A stretch of 64,000 nucleotides of DNA from Trogon surrucura (lineage: Eukaryota; Chordata; Aves; Trogoniformes; Trogonidae): contig CM036618.1 in the NCBI GenBank assembly GCA_020746105.1, positions 16,909,001-16,973,000 of the forward strand, in the 5' to 3' direction. Of this stretch, positions 25,916 through 39,700 are shown one piece after another. The notes under the pieces are model-generated. The model searched no databases. It saw only the letters and a program-made list of their open reading frames with translations, and was not told the DNA's origin. Made by a program: the position numbers and the translations under genes. Position 1 is the first letter of the stretch; every line of letters begins with the position of its first letter.

Positions 25916-27307
25916 AAGTGTCTAGCAAATAATCTCCAGCTGACTGGCAAAAAAAAAGAAAAAGAAGGAAAGAAACACAGACTGGCTGCGTGGGTTAATT
26001 AGATGGGTAATGCTTTCAGTACCACTGTGACAAGGCTGAGTTGCAGCAGGACTCCTGCAGCTCTCCTCCCACACAACTAGAGGTTGCTAGTTATCATGAT
26101 CCTGTTTAAGCTGTAAGTAAGAGATCTCCAGGATGTTACTTTGCCCCACAGCCTCAGGCTGCATGTGAGTATTGACAGGCTGAAGAAAGGAAACATGGCT
26201 AGAATCTGTCTGGGATGGAAAAGCATGAGCAACATCGACACCATATAATTGTTGTGCTGGCCGTGCCAACAGCACAGATCTGCTTTAAATGTCAAATAGA
26301 GTTGATGCAAACTAGAAGAAATCTCAGGCGCTTCCCTGGTGGTACCTAAAAGCAAGTTCTGAAAAAGTGTGATAACCTTTTTGGAATAATGTAAAAAGAC
26401 ACCGGACAGTGAAATAAAGCCGTAATTCAAATGCCTTCCATTCCAGCCCTAAAAAAAATAGGGATGTGCTATCCAATATTTAAGCCCTGACTGCCTGATC
26501 AATAGTATCCTTGGCAGACAGTGCTTCTCAGGAGAACTCCCTGTTAAGTTCAAAATTTATCATGTAGGGAGTTCCAGAAGGAAATGACAGCAACACAAAC
26601 CAGTTGCGGATAACACTTGTTTCTGCGGTAAAAAATCCAAAATTTTGGAGCACGGCTACCTTTGTCTTTTACATTCAGTTAAATTTTTTATACTCTTGAA
26701 GATGCGGGAGTGATGCAGTACGGTTAGCTGTAACAAGCGCAAAAATACATATGTCTGTCTAAAATGACCCCCTGTAATCTTTGTTAGGTTTAAGAACAAA
26801 CGGAATAAATGCTGTCTGGTTGGAGAGTCTGAGGCTCCCTCCCGAGGACATGCGTGTTAATTACAAATAAATCCTCGAGCTCTATTGCTCCTGCAGCCTT
26901 CACATGTGCAAAGGGAGAAGCAAACCCCAAATGTTACAGGCATAAACTCAGGGGAAAAGTATTCTCAATATAAGGTTAGTCTAGGTATGAAAAAGAGAGA
27001 GGGGGATGCAGGCAATTTGGACTACTCACTAGGATGCACTGCTGGGCTCGCCTTTCGGCAAAGGTGTTTCAAAGAGAAGAACGGCGTGTGCTGACATGTA
27101 CAAGGTGAATATTCCTTAAAATACGTATGTGCACAAGGAAAATGGGGAAATGAAAGAGAAGAGATTATCACTTCCACAGGGGAACTATGGCTCCAGGAGT
27201 TGAGGATGTATCTGCAGAGTGGCTGACAGCTGAAGTGAAGGATGACCAAGACAAGGAACACTGAATTCTAGCACCCTTTACTACATAAAACAACATTGCA
27301 ACTGTTC
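25916..27307. other. Intergenic unique DNA, no gene recognised
   Basis: No exon or repeat recognised. The open frame at 26,077-26,430 (minus) has no family resemblance. Confidence 0.5.
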
Positions 27308-28041
27308 AGGTTGGGGGCTGAGCTGCTAGAAAGCAGTTCCATCTAAAAAGAGCTGGGAGTTCTGGTAGACAACAGGATGACCATGTGCCCTTGTGGTCAA
27401 GAAGGCCAGTGGTATCCTGGCATGCATCAGGAAGAGTGTAGCCAGCAGGTCAAGGGAGGTCATCCTTTGCCCTCTACTCTGCCCTGGTGAGGCCACATCT
27501 GGAGTACTGTGCCCAGTTCTGGACTCGCCAGTTCAAGGACAGGAACTGCTGGAGAGGGTACAGAAAAGGGCTACAAAGATGATTAGTGGACTAGAACATC
27601 TGTCTTGCAAAGAAAGGCTGAGGGACTAGGGGCTTTTTAGTCTGGAGAGGAATAGTCTGGGGAAGAGAAGAATAGTCTGCAGAAGAGGTGGAATCTCATC
27701 AATGCTTATACATATTTAAAAGGGTGGGACTCAGGAGGATAGGGCCAGCCTTTCTTCAGTGGTGCCTGGTGACAGGACAAGAAGTAACAGGCACAAACTT
27801 GAACATAGGAAGTTCCATCTAAACATGAAGAGGAGAGAGAGATTAGAGATTCTTAGAGAGTGGCAGAGCACTGGAACAGGCTGCCCAGAGAGGTGGTGGA
27901 GTTTCCTTCTCAGAGACATTCAAAACCCACCTGGATGCCACCATGTGCAACCTGCCCTAGGTGATCCTGTTCTGGCAGGGAGGTTGGACTAGATGATCTT
28001 TAGAGGTCCCTTCCAACCCCTGACGTTCTGTGATTCTGTGA
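27308..28041 (+). mobile_element. CR1 3' fragment
   Basis: A plus-strand CR1 remnant with GACAACAGGATGACCATG (DNRMTM), then [36 protein letters not shown] and a 3' end with GGACTAGATGATCTTTAGAG and TTCTGTGATTCTGTGA. ORF2 is broken by several frameshifts and stops. Confidence 0.9.
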
Positions 28042-28045
28042 TATT

Positions 28046-30683
28046 GTCCAGCAAGAGGAAACCTAATGGGAGAATCCCGATGCTAAGAGCAGGAGAAAAA
28101 CTGGGGGAAGAGCTGCAGAGTTGTCCTGGTTTGAGAATTGGCTTGACTTCATGGCACAGTTGCAATACTCTAAACAACATATAAATATGCTATTCTAGAT
28201 TATATACATATTAGAGGCAAGACTATTCAGCTTAAGAATAAAATCATATTAGATTTAGCAATATGTTTTAATTTTACCTAAGTTGAAGGGATCCTCTCTC
28301 AATGTTATTTTTAATTACAGCAGCACTCTAACATCAGCACAGAAGTATAAGTCTGAATAACTTACAACTGCAGGTTTGATATTTCTTCTTTATTTTATGA
28401 AGAAACGAGATGATACTCTTAAAAAACTAAAAATGAAACAACAAAACATGACACGGTGTCTGCCATATTTTCAAATTTAAAATGTGAAGCTCGTGTTAAA
28501 ATTGAAGGGGAAAACCCCAACAAAAAACAGTTCACACACTTTGCTAACAAACATGGGGGGAAAACATAGAATCAATTGTTGCCACAACCAGAGCCATCTT
28601 CTCATGTTTAAATTTCTTTGTAGTGTAAACAAACAGCACAGGGCAGAAATTTCAACTACATTTTCTACTACCAGAATTTTACTTAGACTACACAGATCTC
28701 AGCAAATTAGAGAATCATATCCTTTGTAAATATGGCTGTAACTTAAAACACATTCTGGAAATGTTACATACTTCGGAGAATGATATGTCCATTGTTGTCA
28801 CTTAGGCTTAAACTATGAATTACATAGAGAATGTTGAATATTCTTAGGAATTCATGCCATTTTGGTTTACATACACTTATTAGAGAAGCAGTATCTCATT
28901 CTACATTTCCTTACACCTCAAATTTACGTAGTTGGACAGGCTCCATTTACTTTAATGCAGCACTAAGCAATACATTGCCAACCAAAACAGTGAACAACTC
29001 AAACACAACTTCAAAATTAACACCAGCAGTGCAATTTTCTCCCTAGGTAGCTGGTCTAGTAAACTCTGCATTTAAAGTACCAAGAAGGGAGTTTCAGGAC
29101 CTTAGTAGGATGACTGCAAAACATAAGTATGTCCAAGCAAATGCTTCGCTAACTCTTTATTCAGAACTAATCCTCTATCATGAAAAGAGTTGCTTATAAT
29201 AATTATACAGTCAGCAAGCAGAGCGGCAGACTAGAATAAATACACTGTATCGATCTGAACCAATGACCAGAATTGTTGCCAACTGCTTCAATATGATCAA
29301 GTCTACAGAAAACTTGAGTGAAAGCTGTAGCATTAGCTCAGCAGGAATGTGGTAGTTTTCCTTAAGCTCTTTCCTTCACATAACTCATTATAATAAGTAC
29401 TAATAAAGATAAATGTTTTCTCTTCTCTGCCACAAACTTGAACAAGAACCCTGCCTCTGTTTTGTCAGGCTGCTCTGAGTCTATTGGCCCACTACTGCTC
29501 TGGACTTTCAGAAGTAAACATCTGAAGCCTTTGAGAAGATGACTGGACTTAATTCCTGCAATCAGAACGCACTAGAACCACAGTGTACTTTCTTCAGTTC
29601 TTATCTAGCTTCCGTATTTTAGAGATACTTACAAGTTGAACTCATGCTTGTGTAAAAAGTAAGCATTAGAGCACAAGAAATACCGTGCAGCGGCTAAAAA
29701 CAAATTCAGCTACAAAGTAGAGTTAAAACTTACATTTCAAGGAGGTTTTATTAAGGAATTGCTATTCCATAAATAACTGTAGAAACTGCAGAACTGTTCT
29801 CTGAATTGTGTCAATGGCTTTTGTATGGCCATAATGTTCAAAAGAAACCCCAACCAACAACAACAACAAAACGTATGTCTAATGGCTGAATTCTAAAAAG
29901 TGATTGTTTCTGAAGAGCTCTCAACAATTTCAAGTTCCTGGAGAAAGGAGAATAGAAGAGGAAAAAAATTAATTTGGGGCAGTTTGAAAAGTTTGGTTCC
30001 TCTTTCTCCCTCTAATCCCCAATAAATGCTTATATTATTTAAATAAAGCAAGTTTAATTTCTTTTAACTGCTCTAGTATAGTCCTGAGGCATGGCGGGAT
30101 GGAAGGGGAGGACACACAACAAAACACGGGCCTACAATAATCTAGAAAAGTTACCGCATTGTTTCCCCAAATTCTTAACCACTAATGGCTTCTCATGCTT
30201 AGCTGCTGTGGTTCCACTGGAAATAAGTCAAACACATTTTACTGTGTGTATTAATTAGCACACTTTTACGAAATAAAACAAAGCTAGGAAGAAATGAACA
30301 TTTTTAATTTAATGCTAATTTTAAGTATCAGTAATTAAGTAATTAGGTATCAGTTCTCACTGTTTACTAAAATATTACCCCAGAGTTACACAAAATATAT
30401 TTAATCTTTTCCTGAAGAGAAAAGAGAGCAACTGATAAAAAATTACTAGTTGGTAGTTAAAAATACCAACTGAACATCTGGAATTTTCTCATCATCAAAA
30501 CTGCGCTTATTCTTGGTCTGTACACATACAGTAAAAATCTTTTAAAAAAACTAAAATACAGGACCATTTTCTTTTCCTGAGACTAACAAAAGATCCTCTT
30601 ACCTAGCATCAGGAAGTAATAACTTTACACACATCATCACGCACTTACCCTCATGAGTATGCCACATTCATACATAGAGATAC
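28046..30683 (-). other. SMC6 3' flank, probably containing its 3' UTR
   Basis: AT-rich sequence directly downstream of the SMC6 stop codon, with no recognisable repeat or further exon. Candidate minus-strand AATAAA poly(A) signals (TTTATT on +) occur at 29,747-29,752, 29,156-29,161 and 28,389-28,394. Which one is used, and therefore the length of the UTR, cannot be decided from sequence alone. Confidence 0.5.
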
Positions 30684-30792
30684 TTATTGATCTTCCTCTC
30701 CATCGTCGCGATTTTTGAAATTCAATTTTCTTTGGCCTCTTTCAGGGTCTGGCATTCGGAGTATTCGAATATGGGGACTCACAGGCAGAGAA
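30684..30792 (-). CDS. SMC6: SMC6 terminal coding exon
   Basis: 109 nt of coding sequence ending in TAA at 30,686-30,684. It encodes [19 protein letters not shown] followed by an acidic tail ending GEEDQ. The human C-terminus has the same arrangement (IRILRMSDPERGQ, acidic end). The acceptor is tttag. Confidence 0.96.
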
Positions 30793-33700
30793 CTAAAAAT
30801 AAAGTACGCATGACTTAAACAGTGTTTCTTCTCCACAAGTTTTAGTATTTCCATTTGATTCTTTCCATTGCATATTTCTTTTAAAATAACTCCAACTTTT
30901 TTCTTTGAGAATTTTAAATAACATGAGATGAAGTTCTGGCTTCAGTGAACAGCTACTGGAGCCAGGCTTGCTTGAGGTAAAGCCAATGACTGATTTCAGT
31001 CATGTGATTTCTAACAGACTACCGTAATATAAGAGAAACTCTAAATGAAATAATAATCAAGTATGACTCATATTTGTCTTATAGGACCTGAAGTGACACA
31101 CACTTTATAGATAGATAATCACTCACTTCACACTAAGAATGAACAAAGTTCCTAGACATGCATTTATGCAGGCTTCTCCACAGTAACCGTACAGAAAATT
31201 CCTATATGTTTATTGAATACAGTTTCAAAAATTCCCCAGAAAGCAATTCCACTTAAGTAACAAGAGAATAACATTATTCTACTTTCTATAGATTTTAGGA
31301 AGAGAAGATAACGAAGAGTAAATCATTTTGAAGCCTAATTATCCTCCACAGGCCTCATTGATTACATTTGGCTAATAGAGAGAAGCCACTAAATCAAAAA
31401 AATTAAAAAAAACAAGAACAATGAAAATCCATGAAGAATAAATTATCAGTTTCTAGGAAAAAAAAAAAATCAACTTGAAAGACAAACATCTTGAAAATAC
31501 TGTAAGACCAATAGAAAAAAACAGAAGCATGCAAAATCTTCTGTCACTTTTGGGAGGGGAGAGGGAGATACAGGGCTAAAAGCTACCAGGAGCCTACTTT
31601 ACGTGATAAAATATTTCAAAAAACTGTTCTACTTTTGATTCAAGTCACACTGAATTACCACATTAAGAGACACTAGACAGGAAGAGTGAAAAATTTATTA
31701 TATTCTCTTCACCATCAGCAATGACCTGCTTAATTGTTGATATTCTACAGCAACATTTCTTTCTCCTCATATTTACTTTTTTCAGGTTACACTCCTTGCA
31801 GTAGAACTTCCTTGTTCTTGTGCCAGGAAATGTAACACAAGAGTATTACCTCGTGCTTTGTGGAGTGAGCAGAATGAACTGTTGATGACGGTGAGAGTCA
31901 GCCATCCTCAGAATTATATCCATAGCAATTCTTCTGTTAACCATGTCCTAAAGGCAAAAGATTTATCAGGGAGTGTTATTGGCATACTGTTGCACAAATT
32001 AGGACAAACGCGTAAGAATAAAATCATTAGAAAATATCTTAACAGAAAAAACTTACCAGAATTAATACATACAGAGTAAAGATTAGCTAAAGAAAAGTCT
32101 AATAAAAACTAAGCTAGAGAATTTTTAAAGCTACAAATGATGGTCTGGAAAATCCTTGATTTCTATTTTTTTGTTTACATGGACAACAGAAAACTGCTAC
32201 TGGAACAATCACACACTCCGACTGACAATGTTTTTCTATCAGCTTTAATATACATAGTACTTCTCATTTTACAGGTATGCTGAGATGAACTATATTTCAT
32301 AGAATCATAAAAGTTGGAAAGGACCTTTAAGATCATCAAGTCCAACCTACAGCCCTACACCACCCTAACACTAAACCATCTCCTGAAGTGCCACATCCAA
32401 CCATTTCTTAAACACATTCAGGGACGGTGACTCCACCACCTCCCTCGGCAACTCATTCCAATGCTTCACGAGCCTTTTGGTGAAGAAATTTTTCTTAATA
32501 TCCAATTTAAACTTCCCCTGGTGCAACTTGAACCCTTTCCCTCGTGTCCTGTCGCTCTTCACTAGGGAACAGAGGCCAACACCCATCTCACTACAGCTGC
32601 CTTTGAGGGAGTCGTAGCGAGCAATAAGGTCTCTCCTCAGTCTCCTCCAGGCTGAACAGCTCCAGCTCCCTCAGCCTCTCTTCACAAGATTTACCCTCTA
32701 GTCCCCTCATCATTCTGGTTGCCCTTCTCTGTACCTTCTCCAGCACCTCGATGTCCTTCCTGTACTGTGGAGCCCAGAACTGCCACAGCACTCGAGGTGC
32801 GGCCTCACCAGTGCCGAGTACAGGTGCACAATCCCTTCCCTGCTCCTACTGGCCACTCTATTCCTAATACAGGCCAGGAGGCCATTGGCCTTCTTGGCCA
32901 CCTGGGCACACTGCTGGCTCCTGTTCAGCCGGCTGTCCATCAACACCCCCAGGGCCCTCTCTGCCTGGCAGTTCTCCAGCCACTCCTCCCCAAGCCTGTA
33001 GCGCTGCTGGGGGTTGTTGTGGCCAAGGTGCAGTACGCGGCATTTGGCCTTAATGAATTTCATGCAATTGGCCTTTGCCCAGCGATCCAGCCTGTCCAAA
33101 TCTCTCTGAAGAGCCTCTCTACCTTCCAGCAGATCAGCACTTCCTCCCAGTCTTCTGTCATCTGTAAACTTGCTAAGGGTGCACTCCATCCCCTCACCCA
33201 GGTCATTGATAAAGATGTTAAACAGGAGTGGTCCCAGCACTGAGCCCTGGGGGACACCACTCGTGACCGCCCGCCCGCTGGATTTAACTCCATTGACCAC
33301 AACTCTTTGGAGCCGGCCACCCAACCAGTTCCTAATCCAGGCAAGGATATGCCCATCTAGGCCATGGGCAGAATAGTAGAATATTTTTTCCTCACATTTA
33401 CTCGAAAGGATTTAAGGGCTGTGTGAAACATAAGATACTACATAGCCTGTTTTTATTCCAATTTTTATTACCATTTTGAACATACCCTTATGCATCAGGT
33501 TTACTGAAAATGATGTGTAATTAGCAGGAGTTAAATAAAATTCTGCCTCGAAACATTGTTACACACAAAACTAGGCATTTCCCGTGCAAATACCCTGATG
33601 GAGTGCTCCTGAGGTGACGTCCTGGTTTCACTGGGATGGGATCCCAGCCCTGCCATAGCATGCAGGCCGACAGCAGTTTCAAGTCTGGCAGGAGTTGCTG

Positions 33701-36700
33701 CCAGGGCAGCTGCCCCGGGCTGGCTCAGATGTGTGTCTCGCTCACATAAACACCACGCTGATTATAAAGGGCAAAGTTTTTCTGAGGATGGGGGTTGCTC
33801 CTCCTCTTCCTCACAAGGCTTGCCATCCCTGGAGGGCTGCACCCATCATTCTGCTCCAGAGGACTGCTGTCCAATCTTTTGTGACTGCAGTAGTTCACTG
33901 GGATAACTTCGCATGCTGTGTATTGGCATTAATATTAATATTTCATCACACCTGTTCTCATTGCAACCCACAGGTCTTCTCTCCCTTTCCTAATCCCACC
34001 TCTTGGCTGGGGACAGGCCATCAGGTGACAGAATAACTACTGTAGTCCCACCCCAGATATGGGCTAAACATCAACAGCCGGGTCTCCAGGATTACACCAA
34101 AAGTAACCACACAACACGGAGACAGTAAAGCTGCACTTACTGGGACAGCAGTGGAAAGACAAATTGTGTGGAATTATGGAACAGATGACATGAAAGTTCT
34201 CTGCAGGGTCTATGTTCTGAGTATCCACCCTTTTCTGAATAGATGAATAAACTTCTGCAGAACCCAAAACCTAAACTCTGGAAGTTGGCTGAAAAATGAC
34301 TGCTTGGCCACCTCAGATGCCTACTTTCCTTTCTGAAATTCTTTATGTACAATGTATGTTAACTTTTTCTCTCTAGGTCTGTGATTTCCAGTAAACAAAT
34401 AATTGACATGGGAGGGACGCCAAAGGCAAAATTAAATATCCCAGTACCAACTCCTTGTCTCACAGAACTAATTATTTTCTCAAATGATACCACAATGTAT
34501 ATTAATAGGGATGAAATAAAACAAAAATATACTTTAAAAAAAATGTTAATTGCCCAGCTAGGGATGCTGCACACAAAGATGAGGTTCATCAGATTTAGCT
34601 GACATTAGTATTTATTGTTCCTTATTCTGCATTTCAGCATCTTGGAAAGATGCTACAAGGTGAAATATAAAACAAGTTTCTAAGTAGCAACTGTGAACTC
34701 AATTGCTAGAGTTGCTCTGAAAAAAAAAACCAAACACCAACCCACTCTGAACTCAAAACTGCTAGAAGTCAAAGCACATGCTCAGCCCAGAACTCTCACA
34801 GCAACATGCAGAGAAAATCTCTGACAAACACCCTAACAATTGCTTGGAGAACTAAGAAAAAGTTGCATTTTATCATTCTGGTGCTCAACTAAGGTTTAAG
34901 CATGTAAAGTAACAGAGATATTCCTAGCTATGGCTATCAACTTCAGAAACAGAATAAGCTTCAAAGGTCACACTGAGCAAAGCGAACAACATCCCTAACA
35001 AGTTTTGTTTTGGGGGATTTGGTTTTGGGCTCTTATTTATCATTTACAGTAATTTATAGTGTTTTAAAATCTAGCCAAGTATAACAAATTTCATTAATTT
35101 ATACAAATAAGAAGGGCAAATGTAGTTTTAAGTTTAAACTATACCATGTAGACATCAAATTCATCCAAGCATCTGAAAGGAGATTCTGTAATGGACCACA
35201 GAGAAAGAATGAAACAAACTGTTGAGAAGGAACGTTCACCTCCCGATAAGGATCTCAGGTCATTAAGAGCAGCTTCGTCCTCCTCTTGAGGCTGAACCTT
35301 GAAAGCAAAGTATTAGAGCAATTTTTAAACCTGAGATGGAGACTTGCTAACAGAATCACATATTGACAGCAAACACATGACACATGAACATTGCTAGGAT
35401 CAATGCAACTTTCTGCATTGCAGTACCACGCATTGAACAGATTGAATGACTCTGCCAATGTTTTCTTCTTCAGTTCTCTAGTTTTAAGAGCTCTTAAACA
35501 ATGTTTAATAAATGTCAACCAGTGTAGTTATGTTGCAGCAAAATCTAGTGGTTACCAGCTACAACACAAAAGCAGGTAACTGATTTACAGCAGGACTTTA
35601 AAAGAAGAGTGGTTTCTTTATCAGAATACATAAAATGATGTTACAGCATTGTAGAATCGTTAAGGTCGGAAAATACCACTAAGATCATCAAGTCCAACCA
35701 TCAACCCAATGCAACCACGACTACTTAATCATGTCCTGAAGTGCCACATCTACTCGGTTTTTTTAACACCTCCAGGGATGGTGACTCCACCCTGGGCAGC
35801 CTGTTCCACTGCTTCACCACTTTTTCAGTAAAGAGTTTTTTTCCTAATATCCAATCTAAATCTCTCCTCGTGCAACTTGAGCCTATTTTCTTTTATTCTA
35901 CCACTTGTTATTTGGGAGAAGAGGCCAACCTGCACCTCAATACAACCTCCTTTCAGGTAGTTGTAATGAGCAATAAGGTCTCCCCTTACGAACACTCCTT
36001 TGGTTCCATTGATTACGCTGACACACTGTGGCACTCCCCCTTAAGACTAAACTTAAGCATTTTCTTGTGCTGTTAGTTACACTGCCTTTAACAAGCTAAG
36101 TAGGAAAATTAGAATTATTTTGGAGTAGGGTCTTTTGATGTATTATGGTGAAGGAAGAGGGGCGTTGTTTTCTTTTTTTCAGTTTACTCTCCCGGACTAG
36201 TTTCTCTTGCATGAGAAATACAAAACATCAGTTACAAATTCTGATATAGCAAATTAACAACTTGACATTTTATGGACTGAGTTTGAGTTCTTCAGACGCA
36301 CATCCTTCATCTGCTTAATTAGAACTGTGTCAATAAGTATTTCCCCTCAATTCCTAAGTCTCTCATAAAAAAAAAAAAAGTAAATACTTCCTTGACTAAA
36401 GCTATTTGGCAGGTATATTAAAAGATACACAGAAAAAACATAATATTGAAGCCTTCTTCCACTAGAAGTTAAGTAACAACTAGAGTCATTGTACAATCGC
36501 ACAAACAAAGGCAAAGTTCCTGTCAATGAAATAGGAATGAGTAATTTCTGACTGACTAGGATGACGCACTAGTGAATTCTTATCCTCAGCATAAGACTAC
36601 AGTCTAAATTTACTCCATGAAATCTAGCAACCTGTCCATATAAGATAGCAATATTTTTTTTGTTCTTGTCTGTTTTCAACAACATCCTACAATTTAGCAT

Positions 36701-39700
36701 ATCACATTTTGGAGAGGGGAGAACAATTTAGTCTATCCTTCGCAATGCACGTTCTAGCAGCTGATATTAAAAAATAATAATAATTCACTACATATTACGA
36801 TAACTGAAGTAATATTAAATAACTTACTGTTATTGAAAGCGTCTCATTCTTGTGATCAAGAAGTATTCTTCCAGAGTAACCTCGAGTACATAATAAACGG
36901 TCAAAGGAGAGTTTGCATCGCAAAGAAAGGAGCCTTAATTCAATTAAAACAAGCAAACAAACATTAGGTCAGTAAGTTTTAAAATACATGAAAAAGTGAC
37001 GAGATTTTTATCAATAGCTCTGCATCCTGCTCCATTAATAACATTTTCCCAAATTATTTATGCTCTCAAGTGGGTGACATTTGACACTGGACATATTGGA
37101 GAAAATCATTGGCACAAAACAACCAGGTAAGAAATCCAGACGTACAGGCTTTGTATTTTCTAGAAGTCTGTTTCAAGAAACGGGAAGCTTTTTAGACCAT
37201 TCTTCCACAACTTCGAAGCAAAATGACCACATTCCACTTCTCCCCTATGCAGTATTAGGACTGCACAGTAAGGATAGTGAAGAATTTATGCAGATTCTGT
37301 TAGATTCTGGGAATTAAAGAGTTGAGTATTAATTTCTCTGCTCACCCTTTCCTCCCCAATTCTAGCACATAATTCCCCAGCAGACTACACACTACAGTTC
37401 CTTCAAGAAAGAATTATCGCTCTTTAACACTGGGGATTCGTACTCAAATTTGGACACTAGGAACAAGATTCAGTTTCACATATAAGGGCACCATAAGGCA
37501 AGCATCAGACTCTGCAGGCAGATCTTACCTACTGCTTCTATACTTCTACCTGCAAAGGTTGGGACTCTCCTGATTATCACTATCTGTTGGGATCATACAG
37601 ACACCCCCTCCAAACGCAGATCAAAAAGTACAAAAAGCAGAGCCAACACAGATACCCCTCAATTTCTGCTGAAGGAAATGGTAAATGCTAAAGGACTGGA
37701 AGAGAACGATTAACGATAAAGGTCTGCACTAGAAAACAGATCATCAGTCCTTTTGAAGGAAGGCCACCACAAAACCTTCATTGACAGGTACAGGATAGTA
37801 AAGGACCGAAGCAAGAAAGAAGCGGGACACTCCTGGTACCGACAGTCCATTAGAAAAGAAGCTGTCAAATTGCAGAATCTGAATAAAGCCCTTAAGTTTT
37901 TTTCAGCACAGTGCAGGGAAAAAAAGTCTTAGGCCCACAGTGAAACTATAGAAACACACCACCACTAATTATACTCAATGAAAATGAATGACAGTCCAGA
38001 TGATTTCAAAGCCAGTACGTTGCTGATACTTTAACTGAACAAAACCAGCACTGAAACAGAACTGCCTTGCATTAAGTCAGCACAGCCGAGGCCTTCAGTG
38101 CGAAGCAAAATACAGCCTCCACTGATCACTTGGTTTTTCCAGCTGTCAGTCCAGGCTGCCTCTAAACTGCCAGGAATAACAGTACTGGATTGGGGAGCAA
38201 GATTACATTAGAAAGGTTGCTGTGAATAGCACCTTAAAGATAACTCATTCTCACAGGTACACTATAATTTTCACTCTGAACTATGGGCACATACTTACAT
38301 CTACATGTTAGTTTATTAGAAACCTGAAATTACAGTAAAATTAACTCACTGTAAGAATTGCCGATATATTTTGAATCTCTGTGTCATCATTTCATCCAGT
38401 AGACTAATAAATTTCTTTAATTGCTTTACTCCCCTGTTTGCATCCTCATATCTTTTCTTTGCATCACGAAATTGCCTGTTTTAATTAATGGAATGTGCAG
38501 GATCAACATGAGTCACATTATAACCAAGCTACTGTTGTAAGTGCTGAAAATCAATTTGATAATCAAAACATTCAAATAAACTTTCTTTTGAGGATATATA
38601 TCAAAGCTAAAAGCATTTCAGCAGTCAAGTAAGCCACTATCCATAAATGAAAAGTGGTGAAAAATTAAATTTTACTGCTACTTTTAATTCTTTTGAAAGG
38701 AAATTCTTACACACAGAATCACAGAATGTTAGGGGTTGGAAGGGACCTCGATCCTGCCAGAGCAGGATCACCTACAGTAGATCGTACAGGAATGCGTCCA
38801 GGCGGGTTTTGAATGTCTCCAGAGAAGGAGACTCCACAATCTCCTTGGGCAGCCTGTGCCAGTGCTCTGTCACCCTCACAGTGAAAGTTTTTCTAATGGT
38901 TTTGTCGAATCTTCTTTGCTCCAGCTTGCACCTGTTGCCCCTTGTCCTATCACTGGACATCACTGAGAAGAGTCTGGCACCGTCCTCCTGACACTCCCCC
39001 TTGACATATTTGTAAACATGAATGAGGTCACCCCTCAGCCTCCTCTTCTCCAAGCTAAAGAGACCCAGCTCCTTCAGCCTTTCCTCATAAGGGAGATGTT
39101 CCACTCCCTTCATCATCTCTGTGGCTCTGTGTTGGACTCTCTCAAGCAGTTCCCTGTCTCTCTTGAGCTGAGGGGCCCAGAACTGGACACAATATTCCAG
39201 ATGTGGCCTCACCAGGGCAGAGTAGAGGGGGAGGAGAACCTCTCTTGACCCACTAGCCACTCCCCTTCTAATACACCCCAGGATGCCTACGAGGGCACAT
39301 TGCTGGTTCATGGTCATCCTGCTGTCAACTAGAACCCCCAGTTCCCCTTCCCCTACGCTGCTCTCCAGCAGGTCAGTCCCCAACCTGTACTGGTACTTGG
39401 GGTTGTTCTTTCCCAGATGCAAGACTCTACACTTGCCCTTGTTGTATTTCATACAATTTCTCACTGCCCAACTCTCCAGCCTGTCCAGGTCTCGCTGGAT
39501 GGCCGCACAGCCTTCTGGTGTGTCAGCCACTCCTCCCAGTTTTGTGTCATCGGCAAACTTGCTGACAGTGCACTCGGTTCCCTCATCCAGGTCGCTGATG
39601 AATATATTGAATAGTGCTGGTCCCAATACTGACCCCTGAGGGATTCCACTGGGTACAGGCCTCCAGCTAGACTCTGTCCCATTGATCACAATTCTCTGAC

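Noticed and set aside
26077-26430. 117-codon minus-strand open frame
   Set aside because: No recognisable domain and overlapping alternative frames; judged chance.
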